From: Pseudomonas sp. ok272
GTDB lineage: Bacteria; Pseudomonadota; Gammaproteobacteria; Pseudomonadales; Pseudomonadaceae
NCBI RefSeq assembly: GCF_900109995.1
Contig: NZ_FOCB01000007.1
Coordinates: 1 to 64,000 of the forward strand
Direction of reading: 5' to 3'
DNA length: 64,000 bases
In this document: one piece after another, positions 10,109 to 18,805 of the stretch
Layout of the letters: every line of letters begins with the position of its first letter
Numbering within the stretch: position 1 is the first letter of the stretch
Notes under the pieces: model-generated
Told to the model about the DNA's origin: nothing
Seen by the model: the letters and a program-made list of their open reading frames with translations, nothing else
Database searches by the model: none
Translations under genes and position numbers: made by a program

Positions 10109-11665
10109 GTGAGCCAGTCACTGATCGCCGCCCTGCAAAACCCCGCCCTCTATCCCCACCCGGTAGACGGATTCCAGGTCATCGAAACCCACATCTCCTG
10201 GGTGCTGCTCACGGGCCCCTTTGCCTATAAAGTGAAAAAGCCGGTCAACTTCGGCTTCCTCGACTTCACGGCGCTCGATGCCCGCGAACACTTCTGCGGC
10301 GAAGAGCTGCGCCTGAACCAACGCCTGACCAACGACCTGTACCTGGAAGTACTGCCCATCACCGGCAGCGTCGATGCCCCGCAATTGGGTGGCACTGGCC
10401 CGGTCCTCGACTACGCGCTGAAAATGCGTCAGTTCCCGCAAAGCCAACTGCTCAGCACCCTGCAAGCCAACGGCGAACTGACCACCGCGCACATCGACGC
10501 CATGGCCCAGCAGATCGCCCGCTTCCACCTCGACGCGCCTCGAGTGCCTGCCGATCACGAAGCCGGGACCCCGGACAGCGTGATGGCACCGGTACGCCAG
10601 AACTTCGATCAGATCCGTCCGTTCCTCAGCGACAAGGCCGACCTGCTGCAACTCGACGCCCTGCAAGCCTGGGCCGAAAGCAGCTTCGAGCGCCTCAAGC
10701 CACTGCTGGCCCAGCGCAAGGCCGACGGTTTCATCCGCGAATGCCACGGTGACATCCACCTGGGCAACGCCACGCTGATCGACGGCAACGTGGTGATTTT
10801 CGACTGCATCGAATTCAACGAGCCGTTCCGCTTCACCGACGTGTACGCCGATACCGGCTTCCTGGCGATGGACCTGGAAGACCGTGGCCTCAAGAGCCTG
10901 GCCCGTCGCTTCATCAGCCAGTACCTGGAGCTGACCGGGGACTATCAGGGCCTGGAGCTGCTGAACTTCTACAAAGCCTACCGTGCGCTGGTACGCGCCA
11001 AGGTCAGCCTGTTCAGCATGCCCTCCGAGGCCGATCCGGTACAGCGCGCCACCACCCTGCGCCAGTACCGCAACTACGCCAACCTGGCTGAAAGCTACAG
11101 CACGATCCCCTCGCGCTTCATGGCAATCACCCACGGTGTTTCCGCCGTCGGCAAGAGCCACGTCGCGATGCGCCTGGTAGAAGCGCTGGGGGCGATTCGC
11201 CTGCGCTCCGACGTCGAGCGCAAGCGTTTGTTCGGCGAGCAGCAGGTACCCAACACTCCGCAAGCCGGCATCTATAGCACCGACGCCAGCGCCGCGACCT
11301 ACACCCATCTACACAAAATCGCCGACGTGATCCTGCGGGCCGGCTTCCCGGTAGTGATTGACGCGACGTACCTCAAGCGTGAGCAACGCGATGGCGCGGC
11401 AAAAGTCGCCGAGGCCACCGGGGCACCGTTCCTGATCCTGGATTGCAATGCACCACAGGCGGTCATCGAAAACTGGCTGGCACTGCGCCAGGCAGACAAG
11501 GTCGACCCGTCCGACGCGAACCTGGCAGTCATCGCCGAGCAGCAGGCCACGCGTGAGGCACTGACGCCTACGGAGATCCTGTGCAGCAAACGCGTACAAA
11601 CCAATGAAAGCGGGACCCTCGACACTGTCGTGGCGCAGATTCGTCAGCGCCTGCCGGGCTTGTAA
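10109..11665 (+). CDS. Fusion of an aminoglycoside-phosphotransferase-like domain and an AAA/P-loop kinase domain
   Basis: The 518-residue protein combines two kinase-type domains. The first (about 60-330) is APH/choline-kinase-like, with Brenner-type motif CHGDIHLGNATL and metal-binding IFDCIEFNE. The second (from about 340) is a small P-loop ATPase with Walker A GVSAVGKSH. Both are predicted phosphotransferases; the substrate is unknown. I chose the GTG at 10109, preceded by GAAGGA at good spacing; the open frame continues further upstream but would overlap the mrcB promoter region. It is divergent from mrcB, as is its P. aeruginosa counterpart. Fused forms like this are known in proteobacteria. 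Confidence 0.8.
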   Translation: MSQSLIAALQNPALYPHPVDGFQVIETHISWVLLTGPFAYKVKKPVNFGFLDFTALDAREHFCGEELRLNQRLTNDLYLEVLPITGSVDAPQLGGTGPVLDYALKMRQFPQSQLLSTLQANGELTTAHIDAMAQQIARFHLDAPRVPADHEAGTPDSVMAPVRQNFDQIRPFLSDKADLLQLDALQAWAESSFERLKPLLAQRKADGFIRECHGDIHLGNATLIDGNVVIFDCIEFNEPFRFTDVYADTGFLAMDLEDRGLKSLARRFISQYLELTGDYQGLELLNFYKAYRALVRAKVSLFSMPSEADPVQRATTLRQYRNYANLAESYSTIPSRFMAITHGVSAVGKSHVAMRLVEALGAIRLRSDVERKRLFGEQQVPNTPQAGIYSTDASAATYTHLHKIADVILRAGFPVVIDATYLKREQRDGAAKVAEATGAPFLILDCNAPQAVIENWLALRQADKVDPSDANLAVIAEQQATREALTPTEILCSKRVQTNESGTLDTVVAQIRQRLPGL

Positions 11666-11697
11666 GAAACTATTTCAGGCGTGAAGACCTAACCGGC

Positions 11698-11727
11698 TTC
11701 ACGCCTGCAAGATAGTGGCACTATAAT
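11698..11727 (+). promoter_or_regulatory. candidate promoter of the pentapeptide-repeat gene
   Basis: TTCACG (11698-11703) and a perfect TATAAT (11722-11727) are separated by 18 bases, about 30 bases before the start codon. The -35 box falls inside the right arm of a hairpin (11676-11707, ggcgtgaag/cttcacgcc) that probably ends the preceding gene. Confidence 0.5.
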
Positions 11728-11756
11728 GGCGTCATAAAATCAACAGGTGACGCCCC

Positions 11757-12101
11757 ATGAGCCAGCCAAAACTTCTCGATACCCCGCTGTATGCCCTGCT
11801 GCATAAAGACGACATCACCGGCTTCAATCGCGAAAGGCCCAAGTCCGGGCCTATCGACATGGTGGGCGGTGATTTTCGTGGTCTCGACCTACGCGAACTG
11901 AACGCCGAAGGTGTCGACTTCAGCAATGCTTACTTTCGCTCCGCCGACCTGCGTGGCATCGACTTCCGTCATGCGGCCCTTGAGGGTGCAAGCCTGGCCC
12001 ATGCCCAAATCTCCGGGGCTTACTTCCCCGCTGAGCTCTCGGCCGACGAAATCCTGATGTCGATGAATTTCGGCACACGTCTGCGCTACCGTACGCGTTA
12101 A
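11757..12101 (+). CDS. Pentapeptide-repeat protein
   Basis: This 114-residue protein carries a short right-handed quadrilateral beta-helix: from about residue 38 the pattern A(D/N)Lxx repeats as GDFRG LDLRE LNAEG VDFSN AYFRS ADLRG IDFRH AALEG ASLAH AQISG. The repeats cover about ten turns-quarters, too short for a DNA-gyrase-protecting Qnr protein, which has over 200 residues. The N-terminal 37 residues have no clear motif. A ribosome binding site (caggtg) and a good promoter precede it. Its function is unknown; similar small genes sit at the same place in other pseudomonads. Confidence 0.85.
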   Translation: MSQPKLLDTPLYALLHKDDITGFNRERPKSGPIDMVGGDFRGLDLRELNAEGVDFSNAYFRSADLRGIDFRHAALEGASLAHAQISGAYFPAELSADEILMSMNFGTRLRYRTR

Positions 12102-12318
12102 CCCCGCCTCCCAGCAGTCCGGCCTCTTATTTGCGCCGGGCTCGCCTTGTCGTTCTCGTCTGCATCCGCCCCCGCAAACGCCTTCTCCAGGGCTGCCTGG
12201 GGTATTCCCTTAGAAGCTTTTGCATTCAAACCGACCAAAGAACCACGCTTTTCCTACTGACCGCTACACTCCTGTGAGGCCCGCACCACGCACGCTTAGC
12301 CCGTCGCAAGGAGGCTTG

Positions 12319-12591
12319 ATGAATGACGAACTGCAGCATCTGAAAAACCTGGGTAAGACGTCGGCGCAATGGCTGCATGCCGTGGGCATTCACAGTGCCT
12401 CGGACCTGCGCCGACTGGGGGCTGTGGATGCTTACCGGGCGGTGCGTACTCGCGGGTTTCGGGCGTCGAAGGTGTTGCTCTACGCCATTGAAGGCGCACT
12501 GATGGACGTGCACTGGAATGACATCTCCGCCGAACGCAAGGACGCCCTCAACAAGCAGCTGGAAGCGATTTCCGCCCGGCACAAGAACTGA
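12319..12591 (+). CDS. TfoX/Sxy C-terminal domain protein
   Basis: This 90-residue protein corresponds to the free-standing C-terminal domain of TfoX/Sxy: it has helix-hairpin-helix-like segments LKNLGKTSAQWLHAVGI, DLRRLGAVDAYRAVR and the ending ALMDVHWNDIS. The start ATG at 12319 follows a strong aaggagg ribosome binding site; frames opening further upstream lack one. Full-length TfoX regulates competence with CRP in other bacteria, but this protein lacks the N-terminal domain and need not share that role. The PrrF sRNA gene lies just downstream, as in other pseudomonads. Confidence 0.85.
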   Translation: MNDELQHLKNLGKTSAQWLHAVGIHSASDLRRLGAVDAYRAVRTRGFRASKVLLYAIEGALMDVHWNDISAERKDALNKQLEAISARHKN

Positions 12592-12661
12592 ACCGACATC
12601 GACACCCGGAACAATCCGACCAAGGCTTTGGCGACAGGCTAAACAATTCCAAAGACATTGG

Positions 12662-12689
12662 TTGACACGGAAATGAGAATCGTTATGAT
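12662..12689 (+). promoter_or_regulatory. prrF promoter with overlapping Fur box
   Basis: TTGACA (12662-12667) and TATGAT (12684-12689) are 16 bases apart. A 19-base Fur box (gaaatgagaatcgttatga, 12670-12688) fills the spacer and most of the -10 box, so iron-loaded Fur should block transcription. This is the arrangement known for prrF genes. Confidence 0.9.
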
Positions 12690-12695
12690 TGGCAC

Positions 12696-12809
12696 AGCTG
12701 GTCGCGAGGCCAGCCGATCATTTGGAAGGCCAGTGGTTCGGACTCTCAGATTTTCTCCTCATCAGGCTAATCACGGTTATTTGACCCGGCTCTTGCCGGG
12801 TCTTTTTTT
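12696..12809 (+). ncRNA. prrF: PrrF small regulatory RNA (iron-sparing)
   Basis: PrrF is made when iron is scarce and, with Hfq, blocks translation of iron-rich proteins such as superoxide dismutase and TCA enzymes. The roughly 114-base transcript begins near ctggtcgcgaggccag (5' hairpin with ggaaggccagtg). It contains the hallmark conserved core with ctcctcatcaggctaat, and ends in a strong terminator. I identify it by this core, its Fur-box promoter, its length and its position beside a haem-uptake locus. Only one copy is present here, whereas P. aeruginosa has two in tandem. Confidence 0.92.
12783..12809 (+). terminator. prrF terminator
   Basis: An 8-base-pair stem gacccggc/gccgggtc with a tctt loop is followed by seven T residues (12803-12809). 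Confidence 0.95.
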
Positions 12810-12829
12810 ACCCGGGCAAAAGCATTGTC

Positions 12830-13597
12830 TCAGCGAGCGATGATCAGCGGATGACCGCGCTCGGGGTGCGGTTGCACCAGGACCTCCAGCCCGAACACAC
12901 GTTTGAGCAACTCCGGGCGCAGCACCTGTTGCGGCGTGTCGAGGGCCTGGGGCCGGCCATTTTCCAGGAGCAGGATACGGTCGCAGTAACGCGCCGCCAG
13001 GTTCAGGTCATGCAGGATCACCAGCACGGCCGCGCCGCGGTCGGCGAACTCACGGATCGCCTTCAAAATGGTGTGCTGATGCAGCGGATCGAGCATCGAT
13101 GTCGGCTCATCGAGCAGCAAGGTCTGCCCCGCCTCCCCCGGCCAAAGCTGTGCCAACACCCGCGCCAGGTGCACCCGTTGGCGCTCCCCCCCGGAAAGCG
13201 CGGTGTAGCGGCGCCCGCTCAGGTGCCCGACATCGGCGGCCTGTAGCGCACAGGCGATGATTTCATCATCACGAACCCGACCGGTCTTATGAGGCAAACG
13301 CCCCATGCCCACCACCTCTTCGACACGAAACGCGAAGTCCAGGGTCGAGGTCTGCGGCAACACCGCCAGGCGCTGGGCGCGCTGCGGCCCCTCCCAGTCG
13401 GGCAGTTCGCGCTGATCGAGCCAGACCCGGCCATGATCCGGCCGCAACTCGCCACACAGGGCGCCAAGTAGCGTACTTTTACCCGCCCCGTTGGGGCCCA
13501 GCACACCCAGCACTTCCCCCGGCTTGAGCTCAAGATCAATGTCTGCCAGCACGACATTGCGGCCACGGCAGATCTGCAGGCCCTCCACTCGCAGCAT
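12830..13597 (-). CDS. hmuV: HmuV, haem ABC importer ATP-binding protein
   Basis: This is the ATPase that powers haem uptake through the HmuU permease. The 255-residue protein has Walker [12 protein letters not shown] (from about residue 34), signature [17 protein letters not shown] and Walker [13 protein letters not shown] followed by ILHDLNLA. It is the last gene of hmuT-hmuU-hmuV, with its ATG adjoining the end of hmuU. The operon is called phuTUV in P. aeruginosa. The gene converges on prrF, whose terminator ends about 20 bases from its stop. It should be repressed by Fur through the box upstream of hmuT. Confidence 0.93.
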   Translation of the reverse strand: MLRVEGLQICRGRNVVLADIDLELKPGEVLGVLGPNGAGKSTLLGALCGELRPDHGRVWLDQRELPDWEGPQRAQRLAVLPQTSTLDFAFRVEEVVGMGRLPHKTGRVRDDEIIACALQAADVGHLSGRRYTALSGGERQRVHLARVLAQLWPGEAGQTLLLDEPTSMLDPLHQHTILKAIREFADRGAAVLVILHDLNLAARYCDRILLLENGRPQALDTPQQVLRPELLKRVFGLEVLVQPHPERGHPLIIAR

Positions 13598-14634
13598 CAG
13601 GCACGACCTCGTAACAGCAAATAGAGAAAGAACGGTGCGCCAATAAAGGCGGTGACAATGCCGATTGGCAGTTCCGCCGGGGCCAATGCCAGACGCGCCA
13701 CCAGGTCGGCAAACAGCAACAGCGTGGCACCGGCCAGTACCGAGGCCGGCAGCAAGACCCGATGATCGGGGCCCGCCAGCAACCGTACCAAATGGGGCAC
13801 CACCAGGCCGATAAAGCCGATCATCCCCGCTGCGGCCACGGCCGCACCGACGCCCAACGCCGTACAGAACACCAGCTCACGCTTGAGCCCTTCGACGTTG
13901 ATCCCCAAATGACTGGCTTCGGATTCACCCAGCAACAGCGCATTCAATGCCTTGGCCCGACGCGGCAACCACAGTGCCACACCCACCGTCACCAGCAGCA
14001 AGGGCCATAACCGCGAATAGCTGGCGCCATTGAGGCTGCCCAGGTTCCAGAAGGTCAACGTGCGCAGCGTCGCGTCGTCCGCCAGGTAGGTGAACAATCC
14101 CACCGCCGAACTCGCCAAAGCGGTCAGGGCGATACCGGCCAGCAACATGGTCGCCACGTTGGTCTGGCCGTCACGCCGCCCCAGGCGATACACCAGCGCC
14201 GTGACCCCAAGCCCACCGAGGAACGCACACACCGACAACAGGTACGGCCCGACCGCCTCAGGTAGCCCGCCAAACAACGCGCCGCCGACAATCGCAATCG
14301 CCGCCCCCAGCGCAGCACCGCTGGAGACCCCGACCAACCCCGGATCCGCCAGCGGGTTGCGAAACAATCCCTGCATGGCCACACCGGACAACGCCAACAC
14401 GCCCCCCACCGCCAGGCCAAGCAACGTACGCGGCAAGCGGATCTGGCCGAGAATCAACTCCGCCTGCTCCAGCCCCTCGGCCGATACCGGCAGCCCGAAC
14501 AAACGCATGGCAACGCGCAAGGTGTCCAGCAGCGGCAAGCTGACCGGGCCCAAGGCCAGTGACAACCAGATCGCCAGCAAGCACAGCAGACTCAGGCCAA
14601 CGAACAACGCACGGGGTTTGACCAGAGTTTTCAT
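13597..14634 (-). CDS. hmuU: HmuU, haem ABC importer permease (FecCD family)
   Basis: This inner-membrane permease moves haem delivered by HmuT into the cytoplasm. The 345-residue protein has about ten hydrophobic helices and the FecCD-family signatures [38 protein letters not shown] and [17 protein letters not shown], the last being the coupling helix that contacts the ATPase. The start overlaps the end of hmuT by four bases (ATGA type) and the end adjoins hmuV, so all three are one transcription unit. Confidence 0.93.
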   Translation of the reverse strand: MKTLVKPRALFVGLSLLCLLAIWLSLALGPVSLPLLDTLRVAMRLFGLPVSAEGLEQAELILGQIRLPRTLLGLAVGGVLALSGVAMQGLFRNPLADPGLVGVSSGAALGAAIAIVGGALFGGLPEAVGPYLLSVCAFLGGLGVTALVYRLGRRDGQTNVATMLLAGIALTALASSAVGLFTYLADDATLRTLTFWNLGSLNGASYSRLWPLLLVTVGVALWLPRRAKALNALLLGESEASHLGINVEGLKRELVFCTALGVGAAVAAAGMIGFIGLVVPHLVRLLAGPDHRVLLPASVLAGATLLLFADLVARLALAPAELPIGIVTAFIGAPFFLYLLLRGRA

Positions 14635-15518
14635 GGGGCAGCATTGGCCTGCGCAGGTTGCGCCGGGTAGAAGCCCGCGGACAGCTTGACCAGGCTGTCA
14701 GGCACGCGCGGTCCCAGGCCACCGACCAATAAGGTGGGGTCCAACTCCAGGACTCGCCCGGCCTTGGCCGCAGGTGTCGAGGCCAGGATCGGGTTCTCCT
14801 TGAACAACGCCGTGCGCGCGGCGTCGCCCGTCAGGGCGCGATCAGAGAACACCAGTACCTGCGGCGACAGGCCGGCCAGTGACTCGACGGAAAACGGCTT
14901 GTAGCCACTATGGGTCGCCAGGTTGTGCCCACCTGCCTGCTGCAACAGCCAATCCGCAGCCGTGTCTTTACCGGCGATCAACGGTTTGCCGCCCGCGTGC
15001 CCCAGCAGCAACAGGACGCCCGGGGCCTGCTGTTTGGTCTGCGCCTGAACAACCCAGGCATGCAGTTGCTCAAGTGCCTGTTGATAACCCTGGAACAACC
15101 GCACGGCCTGCTGCTCGTTACCCAGCAACGTACCCAACTGCTGCAAGTTGCCCTGCAAGGTCGCCAGGTTCGGCGCTGCCGAGAACAGTTCGACCTGCAC
15201 CCCGGCACTGCGAATCTGCGACAACACCGGCGGCGGGCCCATTTCCTCGGTGCCAATCAGGATCTGCGGGCGCAGGCTCAAGATGCCCTCGGCCGACAAT
15301 TGCCGTTGATAGCCGATACTCGGCAAAGCCTTGAGCGACGCCGGATGCTGGCTGGTCGTGTCGACGCCCACCAGTTTCGATTCGCCCCCCAGCGCACTCA
15401 CCCATTCCGACAACGCGCCCCCGGCGCTGACCCAGCGTTGCGGCAACTCGGCGGCCACCGCGACAGCGTTGACCAGAAGTCCGACACAGAGCGCGATAGC
15501 GCTGGTACTCAGGCGCAT
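14631..15518 (-). CDS. hmuT: HmuT, periplasmic haem-binding protein
   Basis: HmuT captures haem in the periplasm and hands it to HmuU. The 295-residue protein has a Sec signal peptide (about 1-22, ending VAVAA). It also has a class III periplasmic binding fold, shown by ELPQRWVSAGGALSEWVSALG, the inter-domain motif STAAN-like region LSLRPQILIGTEEMGPP, and the C-terminal VLVFSDRAL segment. AAGGAAA precedes the ATG. It is the first gene of the operon. No TonB-dependent receptor (PhuR) or cytoplasmic haem carrier (PhuS) is adjacent, unlike P. aeruginosa; the gene on its other side is a divergent Rieske protein. Confidence 0.93.
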   Translation of the reverse strand: MRLSTSAIALCVGLLVNAVAVAAELPQRWVSAGGALSEWVSALGGESKLVGVDTTSQHPASLKALPSIGYQRQLSAEGILSLRPQILIGTEEMGPPPVLSQIRSAGVQVELFSAAPNLATLQGNLQQLGTLLGNEQQAVRLFQGYQQALEQLHAWVVQAQTKQQAPGVLLLLGHAGGKPLIAGKDTAADWLLQQAGGHNLATHSGYKPFSVESLAGLSPQVLVFSDRALTGDAARTALFKENPILASTPAAKAGRVLELDPTLLVGGLGPRVPDSLVKLSAGFYPAQPAQANAAP

Positions 15519-15599
15519 AACAGGGTTTCCTTTGAGGAGTTTTCCCGCAGAATTGAAGGCGTTTTCGACAGCGACGGCCTACAGACGAAGCCGGCATTT

Positions 15600-15618
15600 G
15601 ATAATTGTTAACATTTGC
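15600..15618 (-). promoter_or_regulatory. Fur box upstream of hmuTUV
   Basis: gataattgttaacatttgc matches the 19-base Fur consensus (gataatgataatcattatc) at 13 positions. It lies about 80 bases before the hmuT start, in the hmuT/Rieske divergent region, so iron-dependent repression of haem uptake is expected. Confidence 0.65.
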
Positions 15619-15692
15619 CCGTCAAGCACGGACACATTTGCTAACCAGCCCCCACCGCTAGAGGTCAACACCAGCGGCACTTGAGGATAGTC

Positions 15693-16010
15693 ATGAAGTT
15701 TCTTTGCACCAGCGCCGAGCTGGTCGAAAGCCACAGCCGCGGGTTCGAGATCGACGGGCGCAAGCTGTTCGCCGTGCGCCGTGAAGGCCGGGTCTACCTG
15801 TACGAAAATCGCTGCCCCCATCGTGGGGTATCCCTGGAATGGCAGCCCGATCAATTTCTCGACCCCAGCGCCAGCCTGATCCAGTGCGCCACCCATGGCG
15901 CGCTGTTTCTGATCGAGAACGGCGAGTGCGTTGCAGGCCCTTGCGAGGGCCAATCGCTCAATGCCCTGGCGTGCCGTGAGGACAGCCAGGGCATCTGGGT
16001 CCAGCCTTAA
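15693..16010 (+). CDS. Small Rieske [2Fe-2S] protein
   Basis: The 105-residue protein is a single Rieske domain, with cluster ligands in CPHRG (Cys-X-His) and CATHGA (Cys-X2-His), spaced as in ferredoxin-type Rieske proteins. Such stand-alone domains act as electron carriers for oxygenases or other redox enzymes; no partner enzyme is adjacent. I chose the ATG at 15693 because GAGGA stands 5-6 bases before it; a TTG at 15681 opens the same frame. It is divergent from hmuT and convergent with sfsA, whose stop overlaps its own by a few bases. Confidence 0.88.
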   Translation: MKFLCTSAELVESHSRGFEIDGRKLFAVRREGRVYLYENRCPHRGVSLEWQPDQFLDPSASLIQCATHGALFLIENGECVAGPCEGQSLNALACREDSQGIWVQP

Positions 16011-16720
16011 GCGCCGAGCAACACGTCCAGGCGGCGGTCGACACGCACCGCTTGCGACGTCAGGCTCACACCATACGCCAACACCTCGACGCCGGCAGCC
16101 TTCGCCTCACGCAGGGCCGCCGCATAGCCCGGATCGATCTCCTCGGCGGGACGCACCGCGTCGATCCCGGTCAGATTCACGCAGTACAACTGCACGGCGC
16201 GCACCCCTTCCCGGGCCAGGTGCGCCAGCTCACGCAGGTGCTTGGCGCCACGTTGGGTCACCGCGTCGGGAAACGCCGCCACCGCCGAGCCATCAAAGCC
16301 CAGCGTGACACTTTTGACTTCGACAAACGCCGGGCCACCGGGGTAATCGAGGCGAAAGTCGATGCGGCTGTTTTCCTGGCCGTAGGGCACTTCGCGCTTG
16401 AGCCCGGTAAACCCGTTGAGTTCAGTGATCACGCCGGCACGCAGCGCTTCCTCGATCAAGGCATTGGCCCGCGCCGTATTGACGCAGGCCAGGCGCCCTT
16501 GCGGGGTTTCGCTGATTTCCCAGGTGCCAGGCAACTTGCGCTTGGGGTCGTTGGTGCGACTGAACCAGACCTGGCCACCTTCGACCATGCAGTTGAGCAT
16601 CGAGCCGGTGTTGGGGCAATGAATGGTGAGCAGTTCGCCGCCAACGGTTTCGATATCGGCGAGAAAACGCTTGTAACGTCGGATCAACCGACCTTCTTCC
16701 AGGGGAGGATTGAATAACAT
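16007..16720 (-). CDS. sfsA: SfsA family protein (sugar fermentation stimulation protein homologue)
   Basis: The 237-residue protein matches SfsA throughout: the start [19 protein letters not shown], then [22 protein letters not shown] and [10 protein letters not shown]. The last has the D...EVK arrangement of PD-(D/E)XK nucleases, and the N-terminal part is OB-fold-like. SfsA has been proposed to bind nucleic acid and stimulate maltose metabolism in E. coli; the true role is unclear. Its ATG shares one base with the TGA of the upstream aminotransferase gene (TGATG), which fixes this start over a longer TTG frame and indicates coupled translation. Confidence 0.93.
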   Translation of the reverse strand: MLFNPPLEEGRLIRRYKRFLADIETVGGELLTIHCPNTGSMLNCMVEGGQVWFSRTNDPKRKLPGTWEISETPQGRLACVNTARANALIEEALRAGVITELNGFTGLKREVPYGQENSRIDFRLDYPGGPAFVEVKSVTLGFDGSAVAAFPDAVTQRGAKHLRELAHLAREGVRAVQLYCVNLTGIDAVRPAEEIDPGYAAALREAKAAGVEVLAYGVSLTSQAVRVDRRLDVLLGA

Positions 16721-17892
16721 CAGCCTTGCCAACTCCGCAGGCCACGGGCGATCCGCTCCACCGCCTCTTGCAGGCGCGGCAGGCTTTGGGTGTAGGCAAA
16801 GCGCACATGATGACCGGCCTGGTACCGGCCAAAATCCAGGCCTGGGGTGAAGGCGATGTGTTCGGTTTCCAGGAAGTGCCGACAGAAGGCAAAGGCATCG
16901 CCGCCAAACGCACTGATGTCCGCGTACAGGTAGAACGCCCCTTCAGGCTCAACCGCAATGCCAAAGCCCAGCTCACGCAAGGCCGGCAGGAGATAATCGC
17001 GGCGGCGCCCGAACTCGGCGCGGCGCTCTTCGAGAATGCTCAAGGTCGCGGGATCAAAGCATGCCAGGGCCGCATACTGGGCCATGCTTGGCGCGCTGAT
17101 GTAGAGATTCTGAGCGAGCTTCTCCAGCTCACCGATCGCCGCTTGAGGCGCCACCAGCCAGCCAAGGCGCCAACCCGTCATGCCGAAGTACTTGGAAAAG
17201 CTGTTGAGCACAAAGGCGCTGTCATCCACTTCCAGCACGCTGGCAGCCTCGGTGCCGTAGGTCAGGCCGTGATAGATCTCGTCGACCACCAGATGGCCAT
17301 TACGGCCCTTGATCGCCGTAGAGAGTCCCGCCAGCTCGTCGCGGCTCAGGATGGTGCCTGTTGGGTTGGCCGGCGACGCCACCAACGCACCGACGCTGTC
17401 GTGATCCCAATAGCGCTCGACCAGGTCCGGGGTCAGTTGGTAACGCACCTCCGGCCCCACCGGAACCAACTGCGCCGCGCCCTCGACCAGCCGCAGGAAG
17501 TGTCGGTTGCAGGGGTAGCCCGGATCGGCCAGGAGCCAGTGCTTGCCCGGGTCCACCAGCAAGGCGCTGGCCAGCAGCAGCGCCCCCGAACCACCCGGCG
17601 TGATCATGATTCGCTGCGGGTCGATGTCCAGGCCATAACGCTGCTGGTAGAAGCCAGAGATCGCCGCACGCAGCTCCGGGATGCCCCGCGCCGCCGTATA
17701 TCGGGTTTTCCCGGCCGTGAGGGCGGCCTGGCCAGCCTGGATGATGGGCTCGGCGGTGGTGAAGTCCGGTTCGCCGATTTCCAGGTGAATCACGTCATGG
17801 CCAGCGGCCTGCAGCTCATTGGCGCGTGCCAGCAGGGCCATGACATGGAAAGGTTCGATAGCGCGGCTGCGCGCACTGTAGGGCTGAGCCAT
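16720..17892 (-). CDS. Pyridoxal-phosphate-dependent aminotransferase, class I/II
   Basis: The 390-residue protein is a fold-type I aminotransferase. It has [12 protein letters not shown] near the N-terminus, the PLP-stacking ASPANPTGT with its conserved Asn, VDEIYHGL with the PLP-binding Asp and Tyr, and the Schiff-base lysine in [16 protein letters not shown]. The last motif and overall sequence put it in the aspartate/tyrosine/aromatic aminotransferase Igamma group, but the substrate cannot be read from sequence. It is coupled to sfsA through a one-base overlap, a pairing I also recall from other pseudomonads. Confidence 0.88.
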   Translation of the reverse strand: MAQPYSARSRAIEPFHVMALLARANELQAAGHDVIHLEIGEPDFTTAEPIIQAGQAALTAGKTRYTAARGIPELRAAISGFYQQRYGLDIDPQRIMITPGGSGALLLASALLVDPGKHWLLADPGYPCNRHFLRLVEGAAQLVPVGPEVRYQLTPDLVERYWDHDSVGALVASPANPTGTILSRDELAGLSTAIKGRNGHLVVDEIYHGLTYGTEAASVLEVDDSAFVLNSFSKYFGMTGWRLGWLVAPQAAIGELEKLAQNLYISAPSMAQYAALACFDPATLSILEERRAEFGRRRDYLLPALRELGFGIAVEPEGAFYLYADISAFGGDAFAFCRHFLETEHIAFTPGLDFGRYQAGHHVRFAYTQSLPRLQEAVERIARGLRSWQG

Positions 17893-18225
17893 TAGCCTTC
17901 CTTCAACGGGGAAAAAGAATCGATTCTACCCAAGCGCAGGAACGAGCGAGCGCCTAATACGGTCACATTCCCGAGGCTCGCGTGTCATCAAGCCCAAACG
18001 CACGGCCCAGGATTGACTAAAATCAATAATTGATCAGGTCTCCAGAGCCGCCAGATAAGGCTTTGCAACCCTTTGTAAGCCTTGCGGGCCGCCGCCCCGA
18101 CATCCAGGAGTAGCGCGGCCTGTTTTGATCTGGTAAGTTCGCCCGCTTGCAGCCGCAGGGCCGGCAGGTGTCGGTGATGGAGCAATCCTGCGCAATGGAT
18201 TACAAGAGTAGAGGCGGTCCATTTC
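17893..18225. other. non-coding region upstream of dksA
   Basis: This stretch of about 330 bases lies between the divergent aminotransferase gene and dksA. Neither strand carries a reading frame with a recognisable protein. It should hold the promoters of both genes, but no promoter stands out clearly. An A/T-rich patch around 18015-18033 (ttgactaaaatcaataattg) is the best candidate region. Confidence 0.5.
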
Positions 18226-18669
18226 ATGCCCACCCAAGCAAAGCATCAGGTAAACCAGTCGATCAGCGGCTTCGAGTCCTACAAAGAAGTGAAGGGCGAG
18301 GAGTACATGGGCAAGCCCATGCGCGCGCACTTCACCAAGATCCTGAACAAGTGGAAACAGGAACTGATGCAGGAAGTCGACCGCACGGTTGACCACATGA
18401 AAGACGAAGCAGCGAACTTCCCGGACCCGGCCGACCGTGCCAGCCAGGAAGAAGAGTTCGCCCTTGAACTGCGCGCCCGCGACCGCGAGCGCAAGCTGAT
18501 CAAAAAAATCGACAAGACCCTGCAACTGATCGAAGACGAAGAGTACGGTTGGTGCGAGTCCTGCGGCGTCGAAATCGGCGTCAAGCGCCTGGAGGCCCGT
18601 CCTACGGCCGACATGTGCGTTGACTGCAAGACCCTTGCGGAAATCAAGGAAAAGCAAGTCGGCAAGTAA
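18226..18669 (+). CDS. dksA: DksA, RNA polymerase-binding transcription factor
   Basis: DksA binds the RNA polymerase secondary channel and, with ppGpp, represses rRNA promoters and activates amino acid promoters. The 147-residue protein has a long coiled coil (about 35-110) with acidic tip residues in FPDPADRASQEEE. A four-cysteine zinc finger follows (CESC...CVDC), and the C-terminal helix is TLAEIKEKQ. The length and zinc-binding type match the main DksA of pseudomonads rather than the Cys-poor DksA2. GluQRS follows on the same strand after a strong terminator, as in many gammaproteobacteria. Confidence 0.97.
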   Translation: MPTQAKHQVNQSISGFESYKEVKGEEYMGKPMRAHFTKILNKWKQELMQEVDRTVDHMKDEAANFPDPADRASQEEEFALELRARDRERKLIKKIDKTLQLIEDEEYGWCESCGVEIGVKRLEARPTADMCVDCKTLAEIKEKQVGK

Positions 18670-18686
18670 CTGTCGGCTTGACCAAG

Positions 18687-18716
18687 AACGGAGCGTGCGA
18701 ACGCTCCGTTTTTGTT
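18687..18716 (+). terminator. dksA terminator
   Basis: A 10-base-pair stem (aacggagcgt/acgctccgtt, loop gcga) is followed by a T-rich tail. It separates dksA from gluQRS. Confidence 0.92.
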
Positions 18717-18805
18717 TCCGATGTTTGCTGTGCCTTGAAAATCCCCCCTCGCGAGGGCGGCATCGAACCGTGCGCTGAACCGGCGCCACTACGTAATATC
18801 CAGCC

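Noticed and set aside
11676..11707. Hairpin between the kinase-fusion gene and the pentapeptide gene as a strong terminator
   Set aside because: The 9-base-pair stem is good but no T-run follows, and its right arm overlaps a promoter; I mention it only with that promoter.
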